A stretch of 64,000 nucleotides of DNA from Prinia subflava (lineage: Eukaryota; Chordata; Aves; Passeriformes; Cisticolidae). Below the pieces are notes generated by a model that was not told where the DNA came from, searched no databases, and worked only from the letters and a program-made list of their open reading frames with translations. Positions 37,991 to 49,148 of the stretch are shown piece by piece. Location: assembly GCF_021018805.1 (NCBI RefSeq), contig NC_086258.1:12993936-13057935 (forward strand), given 5' to 3'. Position 1 is the first letter of the stretch. The number at the start of each line of letters is the position of its first letter. The position numbers were made by a program, and so were the translations under genes.

Positions 37991-38210
37991 TTATGCCTGC
38001 CTGAAAGCAGATTGGTGCTGAGTGAGAGGGTTTGTTTCTCCAGGAATGGGTGCTGAGAGCCGAACAGCTCCAGGTGCAGACAGGTCCTGTGAAGGCTCCC
38101 ACACCCTCCTCCTCCTCCGTGGACAGCACATCCATTCCCTCCTGAGAGGTGGGTAAGGCCCCAGGGAGGGATTCTGCTCCTCTTCCCGGGGAGAGGAGCT
38201 TAAATTCACG
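37991..38210. other. unique sequence
   Basis: Nothing recognised. Confidence 0.5.
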
Positions 38211-38265
38211 GGATTGTGGAATGGTTTGGGTTGGGAGGGACCTCTAAGATCCTCTCATTCTGAAA
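38211..38265 (-). mobile_element. short CR1 3' terminal relic
   Basis: The words ggattgtggaatggtttggg and ttgggagggacctctaagat are the reverse complement of the CR1 terminus. Only about 50 bases can be recognised before similarity fades. Confidence 0.75.
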
Positions 38266-38703
38266 GCCCTGCCGTGTTTTCAGCACAGAACACATGGGAA
38301 GCACAGAATTCCCTGTGGCACAGGGGACCTGCCAGTCCAGCTGTTCCAGGGAATTTGTCTGCCCTTGGCAGGCAGAGTTTGGGGGAGGATGTCCAGGATC
38401 CATCCCTGCTATCCCGTGAGGACACGGCTGCAGCTGCAGGAGCTGAGGTGTCCACTGATCCCAAACCTTCCCTATCCCTGTCCCGCAGGGATCTCAGGTC
38501 ACGGTGACACAGTGGCAGCCTCCGGAGGGCGAAACACAGGCACAGCCCTCTGTAAAAGCAGAAATTCAGTGACAGAGGAGCCTCGGCTGCAGCGCTGTCA
38601 GGGGCAGCGATGCCCAGCAGCGCTGATGCCCCCCTACCCCTCCCCTTCCCCAAGGACTCCGCTCCCGGCTGCCCGGAGCCTGCTGCCCTCAAATCGACGA
38701 AAA

Positions 38704-38721
38704 TCGCTCGAAATTGAGCGA
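38704..38721. promoter_or_regulatory. small CpG hairpin with helically spaced GAAA words
   Basis: TCGCTC-GAAATT-GAGCGA is a perfect 6-bp inverted repeat. Within cgaaaatcgctcgaaattga and the following gcgaaaag, three GAAA words recur about 10-11 bases apart, one helical turn. It lies about 50 bases before the CTCF-type site. This may be chance. Confidence 0.3.
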
Positions 38722-38773
38722 AAAGTTGTTATTTCTGCAGGAAAAAAAGGATGAGCGGCGGGCACGGCCCCAC

Positions 38774-38788
38774 GCTGCCACCTGCTGG
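38774..38788 (-). promoter_or_regulatory. CTCF-type core site
   Basis: On the − strand the sequence is CCAGCAGGTGGCAGC, which fits the classical CTCF core CCASYAGRKGGCRSY at all 15 positions. CTCF binds such sites in vertebrates to anchor chromatin loops and insulators. The site sits 15 bases before the GGGAA array. Site quality is read from the sequence; occupancy is inferred. Confidence 0.7.
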
Positions 38789-38802
38789 ACACGGGTGGGA
38801 AC

Positions 38803-39566
38803 GGGGAGGGGAGGGGAGGGGAGGGGAGGGGAGGGGAGGGGAGGGAAGGGGAGGGAAGGGAAGGTTTGGGAAGGGAAGGTTTGGGAAGGGAAGGTTTGGG
38901 AAGGTTTGGGAAGGGAAGGTTTGGGAAGGTTTGGGAAGGTTTGGGAAGGTTTGGGAAGGTTTGGGAAGGGAAGGTTTGGGAAGGGAAGGTTTGGGAAGGG
39001 AAGGTTTGGGAAGGTTTGGGAAGGTTTGGGAAGGTTTGGGAAGGTTTGGGAAGGTTTGGGAAGGGAAGGTTTGGGAAGGGAAGGTTTGGGAAGGGAAGGT
39101 TTGGGAAGGGAAGGTTTGGGAAGGGAAGGGAAGGTTTGGGAAGGGAAGGTTTGGGAAGGGAAGGGAAGGGAAGGGAAGGGAAGGGAAGGGAAGGGAAGGG
39201 AAGGGAAGGGAAGGGAAGGGAAGGGAAGGGAAGGGAAGGGAAGGGAAGGGAAGGGAAGGGAAGGGAAGGGAAGGGAAGGGAAGGGAAGGGAAGGGAAGGG
39301 AAGGGAAGGGAAGGGAAGGGAAGGGAAGGGAAGGGAAGGGAAGGGAAGGGAAGGGAAGGGAAGGGAAGGTTTGGGAAGGTTTGGGAAGGTTTGGGAAGGT
39401 TTGGGAAGGGAAGGGAAGGGAAGGGAAGGGAAGGGAAGGGAAGGGAAGGGAAGGGAAGGGAAGGGAAGGGAAGGGAAGGGAAGGGAAGGGAAGGGAAGGG
39501 AAGGGAAGGGAAGGGAAGGGAAGGGAAGGGAAGGGAAGGGAAGGGAAGGGAAGGGAAGGGAAGGGA
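38803..39566. repeat. 764-bp compound (GGGGA)n/(GGGAA)n/(GGTTTGGGAA)n array
   Basis: The array starts with about nine GGGGA units, passes into mixed GGGAA and GGTTTGGGAA (about 38855-39165), then pure GGGAA to about 39366, four more GGTTTGGGAA, and pure GGGAA to the end. The + strand contains no C. Regular GGG tracts with 2-base spacers give strong G-quadruplex potential, and the all-purine parts are mirror-symmetric, allowing triplex (H-DNA). All frames are open on both strands (G-R-E-G-K and P-F-P-S-L readings of up to about 350 residues). This openness is an artefact of five-base units without stops. Confidence 0.98.
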
Positions 39567-40489
39567 TGAAATGTGATGGAACAGGGGCTGGTTGATGCCT
39601 TGAGAGCCACCCTGGCCGTGGTAAAGCTGCTGTGGCTGGATGTGAATAGAACACGGAATTTATCCTAATTCTGTATTCTGGAGTGAGATACTTCAGTGGG
39701 AAGGGAGCTAAAATGACCACCTGGTCTGACTGCAGGGCCTTGGAGTGTAGCAAGGCAGGCCAGAGTTAGACCCCAGAACAGTGACAGTCAAACTGTGAAA
39801 TTATTTGGATGTCTGTGGCTTGTCCATCCATCTGTGCCTCATCAATCTGAACCCAGCAGTGGGAAACAGGCAAAAATTGGGGAAAAATAGGCAAAAATTC
39901 AGGGAAAGAGAGAGAAATGGTTCAAACTGCCTGGCTAAGGGAGAGTCTAGCTACAGACAGGGCTTTTGGGTGTAGCATTTTTGTCCTTATCCAGGGTGGA
40001 CCATCCAGCCCCTTCTCTCCTCTCACATGCTGGGGACACCTGGATTGTCCTTTTCCACGATCAGTGACATCCCTGCTCTGAGGGCAGTGACAGGAAGATT
40101 TGATGGGCCAAAAGCACCTTTGAAGATCAGTAAAATTCTGTGAATTTGAACTTTCTACCTAAGCCAAGTTTAAAGTAGAGAAATGAATCAGCTATCAGCT
40201 GACTCTCCTCAGAGTCATCCCTAATCATCCCAAATTACAAAAGAAAAATCCAGGTACGATGTTTTGTCTTAGTGACAAGGCAGCTTTCCATTTCAGGGCT
40301 CCAGAAAAACACACAAAAAGAGCTGAATTCAGACCAAGCAGCATGAGGTCACCCTCAGCAGCCTCCAGCAGACCCATTTTATTTATTCCACTGGAGTGGC
40401 AACAAACACCAACTCCCCCTGTGCCGAAGGTGGGCAGCCCGCGGGTCAGGCTCAGCACAAAAGCCCAATTTTAGGCAAAGCCCTGCGAG
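39567..40489. other. unique non-coding sequence
   Basis: No gene, CR1 or tandem repeat is recognised. Confidence 0.5.
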
Positions 40490-41260
40490 TTGGGTGCCTT
40501 GGCTTTGCTGTTGTAAACCATCTGCTCAGCCTCACTCCCGAACGCCGGCGCTGCGAATCAATCACGGCGTTTGCTTTTTCGGTCGATCCTCGTTTTGCTC
40601 GACTTCTCTGCTTTGAAGGCTTCACGGGCCCGGGGCTCAGAAGTGCGTGCCAAGAACTGCATCACGCCGATAGGAACAAAACCCTGGCAAAACCGGGGCT
40701 GGCCCCTGCGAGTCCATTAGTGCCCTCGGAAATCGGGGGGCCGGGAGCGTGGCAGGGCTTTGGTTTAGCTTTGGTTTAGCTTTGGTTTACATCTGTTGAC
40801 GTGAGGATCTCAGTTGCACCCGTTCTGAGGGGAGCGATGAGTGAGGGGGTGCTCCGAGGGGGAATGGAAAAATCAGAGCTGGACCCCGCGTGGGAGCAAT
40901 GCGCCGAGGCGCTGACAGCTTAATGAATAACTTGACTGTTATGACAGTAGGACACCTTGCAGCTCCAAGAGCAAATATTTGAAATCGTATGCAACGCAGG
41001 AAATGTACGAATGTACGGCGCGAGCGCGCGGCTCGGCCCCGTCGCCAACAGATGGGCCGTGTTTTCACTTCAGGGGTTTTCTTCTGTGAGATTGCGACTT
41101 ACCGGGGGTGAGAGTGAATCCACGGCTCGCAACTGGTGACACGAAGTGGAGCAGTGCATTAAAACCCCCTTTTTATGGTGGCCATATGGCTCGGGGGTTT
41201 TGGTAACAGCTAATTAAGAGGGTTGCCTCTAGGCTGCCCCGCTGTAAAGCTCCCCTCTTC
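40490..41260. promoter_or_regulatory. CpG-enriched candidate regulatory block
   Basis: CpGs are frequent (ccgaacgccggcgctgcg, gtacggcgcgagcgcgcgg) compared with the surrounding CpG-poor DNA. This suggests a small unmethylated or conserved region. Motif-like words include gcgctgacagcttaatg (TGACAG, MEIS/TGIF type), caacagatggg (E-box) and cagctaattaagag. An 11-bp unit ctttggtttag repeats three times at 40758-40789. It could be an enhancer or a distal CpG island; I see no first exon. Confidence 0.4.
40758..40789. repeat. 11-bp tandem repeat, three units
   Basis: ctttggtttag occurs twice exactly and a third time one base short. It lies inside the CpG-enriched block. Confidence 0.9.
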
Positions 41261-43424
41261 TCCTACGGCTGCTCCAAGAGCTCTTGGCCAGCCCGTGTGG
41301 GGAAAACGGGGGTTAAAGGATGGATTTTTATGGATTTTAGCTATGTAAAAAATAATTAAAATATGTATTCTGCTCTTCTGCGTTGTCATTTGCGTCTCCT
41401 GAAGCTTCGGTGGAGACAAAACTTTTCTTTTGTACAAGTGTTCCGCCTAAAGTAAATTTTAGGGGTGCACGTTAAAATGAGGGATTTGGGAGGATCTGGA
41501 AATTCCAGTTTGTGCCATGTATCTGTTTTGGGGACTCCCTGTTCCAGATTTGCTTATCCTGACCCCATCATTCTGCATCATCCCCTCTCAGGTAAAACCA
41601 GCAGAGAACCCCTCTCCTAGAGAAATGGATTTGATCCCATCAAGAGTTGCTTTTCTTCTCCCTTGAGAATGGTTGGGAATTCTAAAAACCCATGGAGTTT
41701 GCGATTTTCCTAAATTATCCGTGGGTGATGATTAACTTTTGCAGACAGCTCAGATTTTGAACTGCATTTTCTCCTTTAAAAGCAGCTTCTTGATATGCAA
41801 GGAACCTGTTGGGATGTTTTCATTAAGGAATCAATCCCCTCTCCAGCATCCTGTCCTAGGAAATTCTGTTTATTTTTATTTTAGCCATTTGTAGGCTGCA
41901 TAAGGAACATGATATTTGCTCTGTTTCCAGTAAACAGCTCTTCAGGAGAGCTTTGTTAATGTTATCTATAAAAAAAAACCCAACCCCAGCCAACCAAACC
42001 ACAGAGTTTGGGAGCTGGAGGCAGCTGATTATTTAAAGCAGCTGAAAGAAAAGTCTGATTGACAAGACGAAAGTAAATGATGGAACTTCTTCTTGGAAGT
42101 TATGGAATTAATGGGAAGCAACAAGAGTTGGTGACTGTAAACAAATGCCGAAGGAATTTTGTGCTGATACAACTGAAGGGAATAATTCTGGGGAATGGAT
42201 TTTGACTACTGAGTGGAATTCAGAAAAAAAAATAATAAAGAGAAATAAATTGATAATAAAGATAAATAAATTATAGACAAATTAATAATCAATAGAACTA
42301 GTGCATGAGGTTTGATTAAAGCAGATCTCTGCCTGGCTTAACTTTCATTCCCTGCTTGTTGCCCACGTCTCCCAGTCCATGTTTTGGGGCTCAGCTTTCC
42401 AGCCCCACATCCAGGATTTCCAGGGGAAGGACTGGCCCAGCCCGAGCATTCCAGGGCAGCCTGGCAGGGTAATTGTGTGCTGCAGCTGTCAGGACTAATC
42501 ACTCCATGGAAAGCAGGCCCCAGCAGTCGTGGTAGCCCCAGGGCAAGCAAAATATCAATTGGGCTACAAATCAAGAGCGCAGCATCCTCCTGGCCCATGA
42601 ATCAGGGAAATGAGACGAGCAATTCAAGTGCTAAGTCAACATGGGCTGTGTAAACAGTGCTTTGGAAAGGGATTGCAGGGATTTGCTGCACAAAAGGCAG
42701 CTGGAGAGGAGAGGGAGAGCACATGGAGGTTGGACTAATTAATTGGGGGAAAATAGCCGCAGTTCTGATGCCTTTACAGGAATTCCAGCTCAGTGTTGGA
42801 TCTGTTTTGGTGTCTTTTTTTTTTTTTATAAAAACTTTTGTGCTTTATTTTTGTTCATTTAGTCACAGATCTGAAGCAGAATGTAATATTCTAGATTCCA
42901 TTTGAACTGGATTTTATTCAAACTTTGCTTGTTTCTGCACACAGATTGATTTACAGACCAAAAAACCTGGAATCACCTTTGCAGGAAAGAGCCCCCTTAA
43001 TCAGGGAAATCCTTGTGACAATAAGCTGACAGATGAAACTTTTATGCCTGAATTTTTTTCCCCTCTTCATCCTAAATTCCCATTTCAGAGCATGAATCCA
43101 AAGCAGAAGAAAGTTGCAAGGTAAATCCTGGGAATTTCCAGAAAAGTGAGGATTTGTGTAATACAAAGCATCAGAGAATTCCCAGCAGGTCCCATGGATT
43201 TACTGGTCACAAAAAGACTAAAAATAAGGAAAATCAGGCAACATCAAAATCATCTGCAGCAGCCTCCTTTGAGTTCAGGTGTCTCCAAGCTGTGGGAGCT
43301 CCTGCCCTCACCCAGACCCTTCCCAGGGAATTCTGGAGGCAGCGACATGGCCCAGAGGAGGAGGAAAGGGTGGGATGGGCAATATCTGCTGCCACTTTAG
43401 AGGGAGATCTATCTGAGAAGAATT
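41261..43424. other. unique sequence with one enhancer-like patch
   Basis: No gene is recognised. 42225-42295 is A/T low complexity. 42460-42660 is complex, with ggactaatcactcc (OTX/PITX-like TAATC) and gcaattcaagtgctaag (NKX2-like CAAGTG), and could be a conserved element. A T run lies at about 42818-42828. Confidence 0.42.
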
Positions 43425-43605
43425 TCATGGAATCATGGACTGATCTGGGTTGGGCAGGACCAGAAAGATCACCCAGTGTCACCCCTGCCATGACAGGGAG
43501 ACCTTCCACTGTCCCAGGCTGCTCCCAGCCCCGTCCAGCCTGGCCTGGGGCACTGCCAGGGATCCAGGGGCAGCCACAGCTGCTCTGGGAATTCCATCCA
43601 TTCCA
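43425..43605 (-). mobile_element. CR1 LINE 3' end fragment
   Basis: It reads tcatggaatcatgga, gatctgggttgggcagg, cacccctgccatgacaggga, ccttccactgtcccagg, gtccagcctggcctggggca and cagccacagctgctctggga. This is the reverse complement of the CR1 3' end, complete to the terminal tcatggaatcatgga octamer-type repeat. Confidence 0.93.
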
Positions 43606-43859
43606 TCTTTCTGGTTTTTTATTCTTTCATTGCTCCGGCCTTTGCAGGCAGGCACTCGAATTTACCAGAATCCCTGAGTGTTTGAAATGCACTTCCAGAA
43701 CCAAGGGTTTCACATGGAAAAGAACATTCTAGTGATGTTCCTCTTTACAAACATTTCCGCTGTGAGGCACAGGGCACCTCCAGAAGGAGGAGAGAGGGAA
43801 GACCGTGCGTGCCTGGGGCGATCCGCACAAATCCCCGTGGAGATCTTGGCAACCCAAAC
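43606..43859. other. unique sequence
   Basis: Nothing recognised between the CR1 fragment and the GATA-rich block. Confidence 0.5.
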
Positions 43860-44470
43860 CTGGCGTGAGCTATCAGCCCGCCAGCAGGATGGAGGAAGAT
43901 GTCAAGCAAACCTCAGCCGTATCAGAGGGGAGGGAGCCGCGAGGTGACTCCACGCTCTGGGAAAGGCTCCAGATATCCGTGCCCCCTTCCCGCTCTCCTC
44001 GAGCAGGCCGGGCCTTATCGCTGCCAGTGTCTCTCTGGAGGTGCCCACACACGGCAGGCAGAGGGGGCACAGCCCCTTCTCGTCTGGGCAGGAATCAGTT
44101 TGGGGCTTGTCTTATCTGCCACCCGCGCCAGGTCCCCGCGAGGGCTGTCCCGGCGGAGCGCTGATAACGCGCGCATGAATCGCCCTTTTCAGCCGCGCGC
44201 GCCGTGGGCAGCCGGGCTTTATCTGCCGCCTCAAGGAAGGAAAAGCAGAAACCGGCTAAAAGCCTTTCTTTACCTCCCTCTCCCCCCTCCCCAGAGCGTT
44301 CTCTGATGTTCTGGAAGGCACTTTGGGAGATTAATATTGCGGCGGGGCCCTCCTCCTCCTTCCCCTATCCCCCAAAATCCCCGTTGCAACCGAGCGCGCT
44401 GATAAACTTCAAAATAAAAACAGATGTGGCAGGAAGAATGATTTATGGACTCCCCCATGTGCTCCTGTTC
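43860..44470. promoter_or_regulatory. GATA-motif cluster in a CpG-rich block, candidate enhancer
   Basis: Six WGATAR-type sites lie within about 540 bases: CTATCA 43870-43875, CTTATC 44014-44019, CTTATCT 44111-44117, TGATAA 44162-44167, TTATCT 44219-44224 and TGATAA 44400-44405. Two of them sit in near-identical contexts (cttatctgcca and tttatctgccg). The block is CpG-rich (gataacgcgcgcatg, agccgcgcgcgcc), unlike its surroundings. GATA factors drive blood, heart and endoderm enhancers, and site clustering is a known feature of such elements. Activity and tissue are inferred. Confidence 0.5.
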
Positions 44471-46940
44471 CTACGTAATGCCAGGGTTTGGGGTTTTTTT
44501 TGGTTTGTTGTCCATTTAGAGTTATTCAGCATATTCCTGCTTCTAAATGTGAAGAGGAAGAGAGGTGGGAACAGCACCCAGAGCTCAAAACGTGAGCATG
44601 AGGGGAGTGGAGAACTCCAGAATGGGGTGGGAAGTGCCAGAAATCCAAAGTGGTGGCTGCACATCACAGATGTGGAAAAAGAGGGGAAGGAATTGTGTGG
44701 AAAAGAAGGAAGAGAAAGGAGAAAATATCAGGAAGTTGTTGGAAAATCCATTGGATTAAAAAAACCTGCAAAAAGTAAACTCTGTGTTGGTCAACAAACA
44801 GCAAGTGAATGGGACTGGGCCACGTGGGGGTGAGGGGGAAAATGCAGTGAAAAGAAATAAATTGGAGATGTGGAGATAAGAAATGAGATCCATTCCAGGA
44901 TCTTCCAGCTCTTCCCAGCCACAGCTGAAGACACATAAAAAATGTGTTTGGAGAAGCCTGGAGCTCAAACTAAACAGCAAAGTGTGGTTTGGGAGCATAA
45001 ATTCATCTTTAGGAACAATCTTGAATAGTTGTAATTCGGAAAGCTTCACTTCAGATGCCTTAAATGGGATCTGATAACACTAATTACTGATATCTCATCA
45101 TTAAAATCTGCATTGAGTAATTAGGTCTGCAAAGAGGACACGGGAATTGTCCCATTGTTGTGTTGGATTGTGCAAGGCCTTGAGGTAACAGAGAGAAATC
45201 AGATGGAATTAAAAAAAAAATTGATATTAAGCATCCCCAAAGACACCCACGGGTATCTCTATCAGTGCCCAGGTAAATCATTAATAAATTCAGTGTATGG
45301 AAAGAGATTTTGGTGGAGAAATGGGGCATGAACTTGGGGAAGAGCTTGTCCCGAGCCGCGCTTGCGGTGCTGCAGCAGCCCCGTGCATTTCTGCCTTTCT
45401 AGCATTTCATGCCTGTTTTCACTCAAGTGTTTATTTCTATAAACAGACCTAACCTCAGAAAACAATATAATGACATCCTTCCTTGGGGGAGCAGGGGGGC
45501 AGGGGTTTCCTCCAATTCCTCCCGAGCGTTTCCGCCGGGTTTTGATTTTCAATAATCCGAGGGGTAAACGGCCGCTTTTGAACTCTGCCCTCTGCCCTTT
45601 TTATTTGGCAACCTGGGCAAAGATCAAGCCCAGAGTCAAAAGTGTCAGCAAAAATGGCTGGGATTTGGGAGTGCTTCCCTTTAGGAAAGGCCTCGTGATT
45701 ATGTTTACAGAATCCATTACAAACTCGGGGCCCAGATTAAAAGCAAATGTCTAAGTGTCCTGTGGGGAATTGCAGGCTTGGGGATGCAGCTTCCGAGGGG
45801 TTTGGGGGATCTGCAGGAGTTTGGGAGCACCCCCAGGAATAAAAAAGGGGTGCTGAAGGTGGGGTGTGGATGTGGGGTGGGTGAATGAGGTAAAAATGAG
45901 GAAAAAAGACAGAAAAAAGAGATTTGCTGCTCTAAATCAAGAGTAAGAGTGCAGGATGGAGCAGCTCAAAGTGGAGACACAGTTCTGGAAATATCTGATC
46001 CCTGGTGAAGGGAAACCAATCCTGGCATGAAATTGGGACAGTCCAAGGCTGAGAGATTTTGCCAGAAAATGTTAAAAACAGCATTCTAAAAAATCTGTAC
46101 AGCTACAGACAGAGGAATTTCACCAGAACCTGCTGCTAACAGCATTTTATCAAAACCTTCCCTTTTAGTCCCATTCTGAAGAGCCGTTTAACAGCACAGT
46201 CTGCACGAAGGGCAGCACACAGAAGGGCAAAGCAGCTCCAGAGTTCCTCATTCCCCATTCCTGCTGCTCCATCCCAACCCAGCAGATGGATTTTTCCACC
46301 CCACCTCCTGCTCCTGCAGCACCAAGGCCTCTGTGCCACAGAGGTCACATGGATGCTCCAGGAGTGCCACATCCCTGGAATGGCGTTTTTCATTTGGAAG
46401 GAGGACCTGGGAACACCGGAGAGGCAAATAATTGAAACAGGTCCCTTTTCTTCTGCAAGAACCTGGTGGTAATTGCTGCTGACAGGGCTCCTCTGCAGCC
46501 GTGGGGGCTCAGGAAGAGCTGGAAACCATCTCAGAGCTGATTAACCCGAGGTGTTATCACAGGGAGCCCTCTCCACATCCAGCAGCAGCCACAGGGAACT
46601 CGGGGACATTCCCTGGTTTGGGATGGGGTCAGGGGGAAGTGGGGGAAAAGCAAATTGTTTGAAGCTGGTTCCTGAAACGGCTGGAGATAACTTCCAGGAT
46701 TTTTGTTTTTTTTGGTTGTAACTGTTTTGAGGCTGTCACTTCAGAGTCATTCATGACAGGACTTTGGGAAATCAGAAGGGTTTTTTGTTTTTTTAATTTG
46801 TTACTGGGGTTTCCAGGATGTCGGTGCTGAAGGTTATTCCCAGTGCTTGGAATCCTTTGGAACAAAACTGCTTTGGGTATCCCTGACCAGCCTGACACAG
46901 GGAACGTCCTGAAAAACCTCTTGGCATTTCCTTAATTACT
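44471..46940. other. unique sequence with one enhancer-like patch
   Basis: No gene is recognised. 45340-45760 is complex and CpG-bearing (cgagccgcgcttgcgg, ggtaaacggccgctttt), as in conserved elements. T-rich stretches lie near 46701-46712 and 46781-46796. Confidence 0.42.
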
Positions 46941-47085
46941 GATATCAGAGAAAGTTTGGGTTGGAAAGGACCTTAAAACTCCTCTCATCCCCTGCCATGG
47001 TCAGGGACACCTTCCACTACCCCAGGGAGCTCCAAACCCATCCAGCCCGGCCTGAGACACTTCCAGGGATGGGACAACCACAATG
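46941..47085 (-). mobile_element. CR1 LINE 3' end fragment
   Basis: It reads agtttgggttggaaaggacc, cctgccatggtcagggacac, cttccactaccccaggga, catccagcccggcctgaga and cttccagggatgggaca, the reverse complement of the CR1 3' end. Confidence 0.92.
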
Positions 47086-48149
47086 TCTAAGAAATAAAAG
47101 TATCTAAATAAAAAAAATGCTGCTTTCCATGTTTAAATTCTCCTGCACAACCCCCAAGCACCACTGACCAAACCAGTCACCTCCATCTGGAATTTTCTCC
47201 AGTTTGTGCTAAAAATCTCTCCCCATTTCACCCAACTTAACAACTCCAGAGTCGCCTTGAATATTTTTGATTTCATTTAACCAAAATATGCAATGGTGGA
47301 GCCCCGGGGGGCTCTTTAATGGGTCCCTCATCCATCAGGTTCCTGGGCCAGGGCTGCCTGGTCTTTGTGGGTTGTTTGTGCTCACACGACGTCCCAGAGC
47401 TGCTGGGAAAGGGCCAACAATTCCCAAGGATGTCTTTGGGTTTCCCCTCAGCCTGGCTGTCAAACTCTGTGTATTTTTCCAACGTCAAACAGGTTTTAAG
47501 ATGGAGGAAGGAGATAATGTGATGATAAAAAGGCTCGAGCAATTTCAAGGTAGCTTTTAAAACATTATACACAGCACAGGAGAATTGACTTTTCCCCCGA
47601 ATTTTCACTTTTCCACGTGTTCAGAGTGGGCCAGGAGCAGATTTTCATAAAGAAAATATATGTGAGCTTGTCCCCACTGCACATGAACAACACCCACCCC
47701 ACCATGTGGTGCTGCATTTTTGTTGGTTTTATTTTTTTTTTTTTTTTTTTAATTTTGTTTTCTCTCTCCAAGGCATATTTTCAACTTTCTTTTCTATCAG
47801 CTTGTAAAACATGATTTTTATTCTTCCTTTAATGGCCTGGGCTAATTACTCCCGGTGACCTTTGACCTTCAAGTGCCTTCATTTATGGTAGCACATTCCT
47901 TTCAACAGAAACATATTGGGTTTTTTTACAGGGTGCTGATGCCTGGCCCGGCAGCCCAAAGCTCCAAATCCAACAGAGCAGCCTCGCCTGGGAGCCAAAA
48001 ACATCCTCCAGCTTTCCCCTAAACACCGGGGAAGCTTCACCTGGGCAGAAATATCCAGATTTCTAAAGTTCTGGCACTGATTTTTTGGGGAAAACAGCAA
48101 AATTTGGGGAATTGGGAGGGCATGGAAAGGGAGCAAAGATTAACTGCGC
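47086..48149. other. unique non-coding sequence
   Basis: No gene is recognised. A T run lies at about 47732-47750. Confidence 0.5.
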
Positions 48150-48284
48150 TGGTACAAAAATCCCTGAGGGTCCAAGGCCAGCTTGGAGCAACCTGGAATT
48201 GTGGAAAGTGTCCCTGCCCATGGTAGGGGGTGGAAAAAATGAGTTTTAAGGTCTGTTCCAGCCCAAACCATTCCGTGGTTCCCT
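48150..48284 (+). mobile_element. CR1 LINE 3' end fragment
   Basis: It reads gtccaaggccagcttggagc, aacctggaattgtgga, gtgtccctgcccatggtagg, tttaaggtctgttccagccc and aaaccattccgtggttcc, a forward CR1 3' terminus ending near 48284. Confidence 0.92.
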
Positions 48285-49148
48285 TGGTTTAATGCACCAA
48301 AATTCTGAGGAGGGCTGGCTCTGTCGGTTCAGTGACACGACACGTTCTAATCTCATTTAGTGAGGTGTCCCTGCATTATTTCCACTCATTATCACACTAC
48401 AGGGAAGACTTTCAGTGCTCGTCCCTTCCCCAAAGAGAATTATACTCCCGAGGGTTTAAAATCCAGGCAGAAAAAAAAAAAAAAAAAAAAAGAGCAAAAA
48501 ATAAAATAAAATAAAATAAAATAAAATAAAAGTACAAAATTAAAATTAAAAAAAAAAGTGTTCAGGCATGGCCCGAGGTTAATTCCAAAATTAGAATTCA
48601 GCTAGAATATTCTGCTGGAAACATCACAAAGGGATCCAACCAAATACATGGAAATTAAAAAAAAAATCCAGAATCCTGAAGGATTGTGCACAAACAAGGA
48701 ATTAGGGGTGGGCTCACGGCTGGGGAAATTGGTTGGGTTGAACGTTGTCCCTTCTGTCTTAACCGCTCTCTGATCTTGGACAAATTGCTCAAAATTTGCA
48801 ACTGGAAATTGCTGAACCTTCTGGCCTAATTCAGAAAATCCCAGAAACCCCGAATAATGGACATAAAATTGAAATCTGTTCAGAAAGATGCCCACGCACG
48901 TGTCAGGATCTCCAGCAGAGAGGGAGGGCTGAACTGGGGATCCTGTCCCAGATTTTTTATTAAAAACCTGATGTGAGGAGGAGCAGGAACATTAAATCCA
49001 CAAATGCTGCTCAAAGGCTGCTGCAGCCACAGGAAAACCCAGCCAGGCAGTTTCTGAGTGGACATGATGCAGAGCAAAAAAAAAGAGAATTATTCTTTAT
49101 CAATCACTCTTTACCCTAACACAGCAAATCCAACCCCAAAAATGTGGA
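48285..49148. other. unique sequence with A-rich microsatellites
   Basis: Poly(A) lies at 48471-48491 and (AAAAT)n at about 48496-48530. The rest is unique with nothing recognised. Confidence 0.6.

Noticed and set aside
38855..39405. Interstitial telomere-like repeat (ggtttggg)
   Set aside because: Not TTAGGG; it is better explained as a variant of the local GGGAA pentamer.
38689..39753. Open frames of 236-354 residues on both strands through the GGGAA array
   Set aside because: Five-base units without stop codons leave every frame open; the predicted proteins are only PFPSL or GREGK repeats.
44204..44833. 209-residue + frame as an exon
   Set aside because: No domain recognised; begins inside the CpG-rich GATA block and has no splice-site support.
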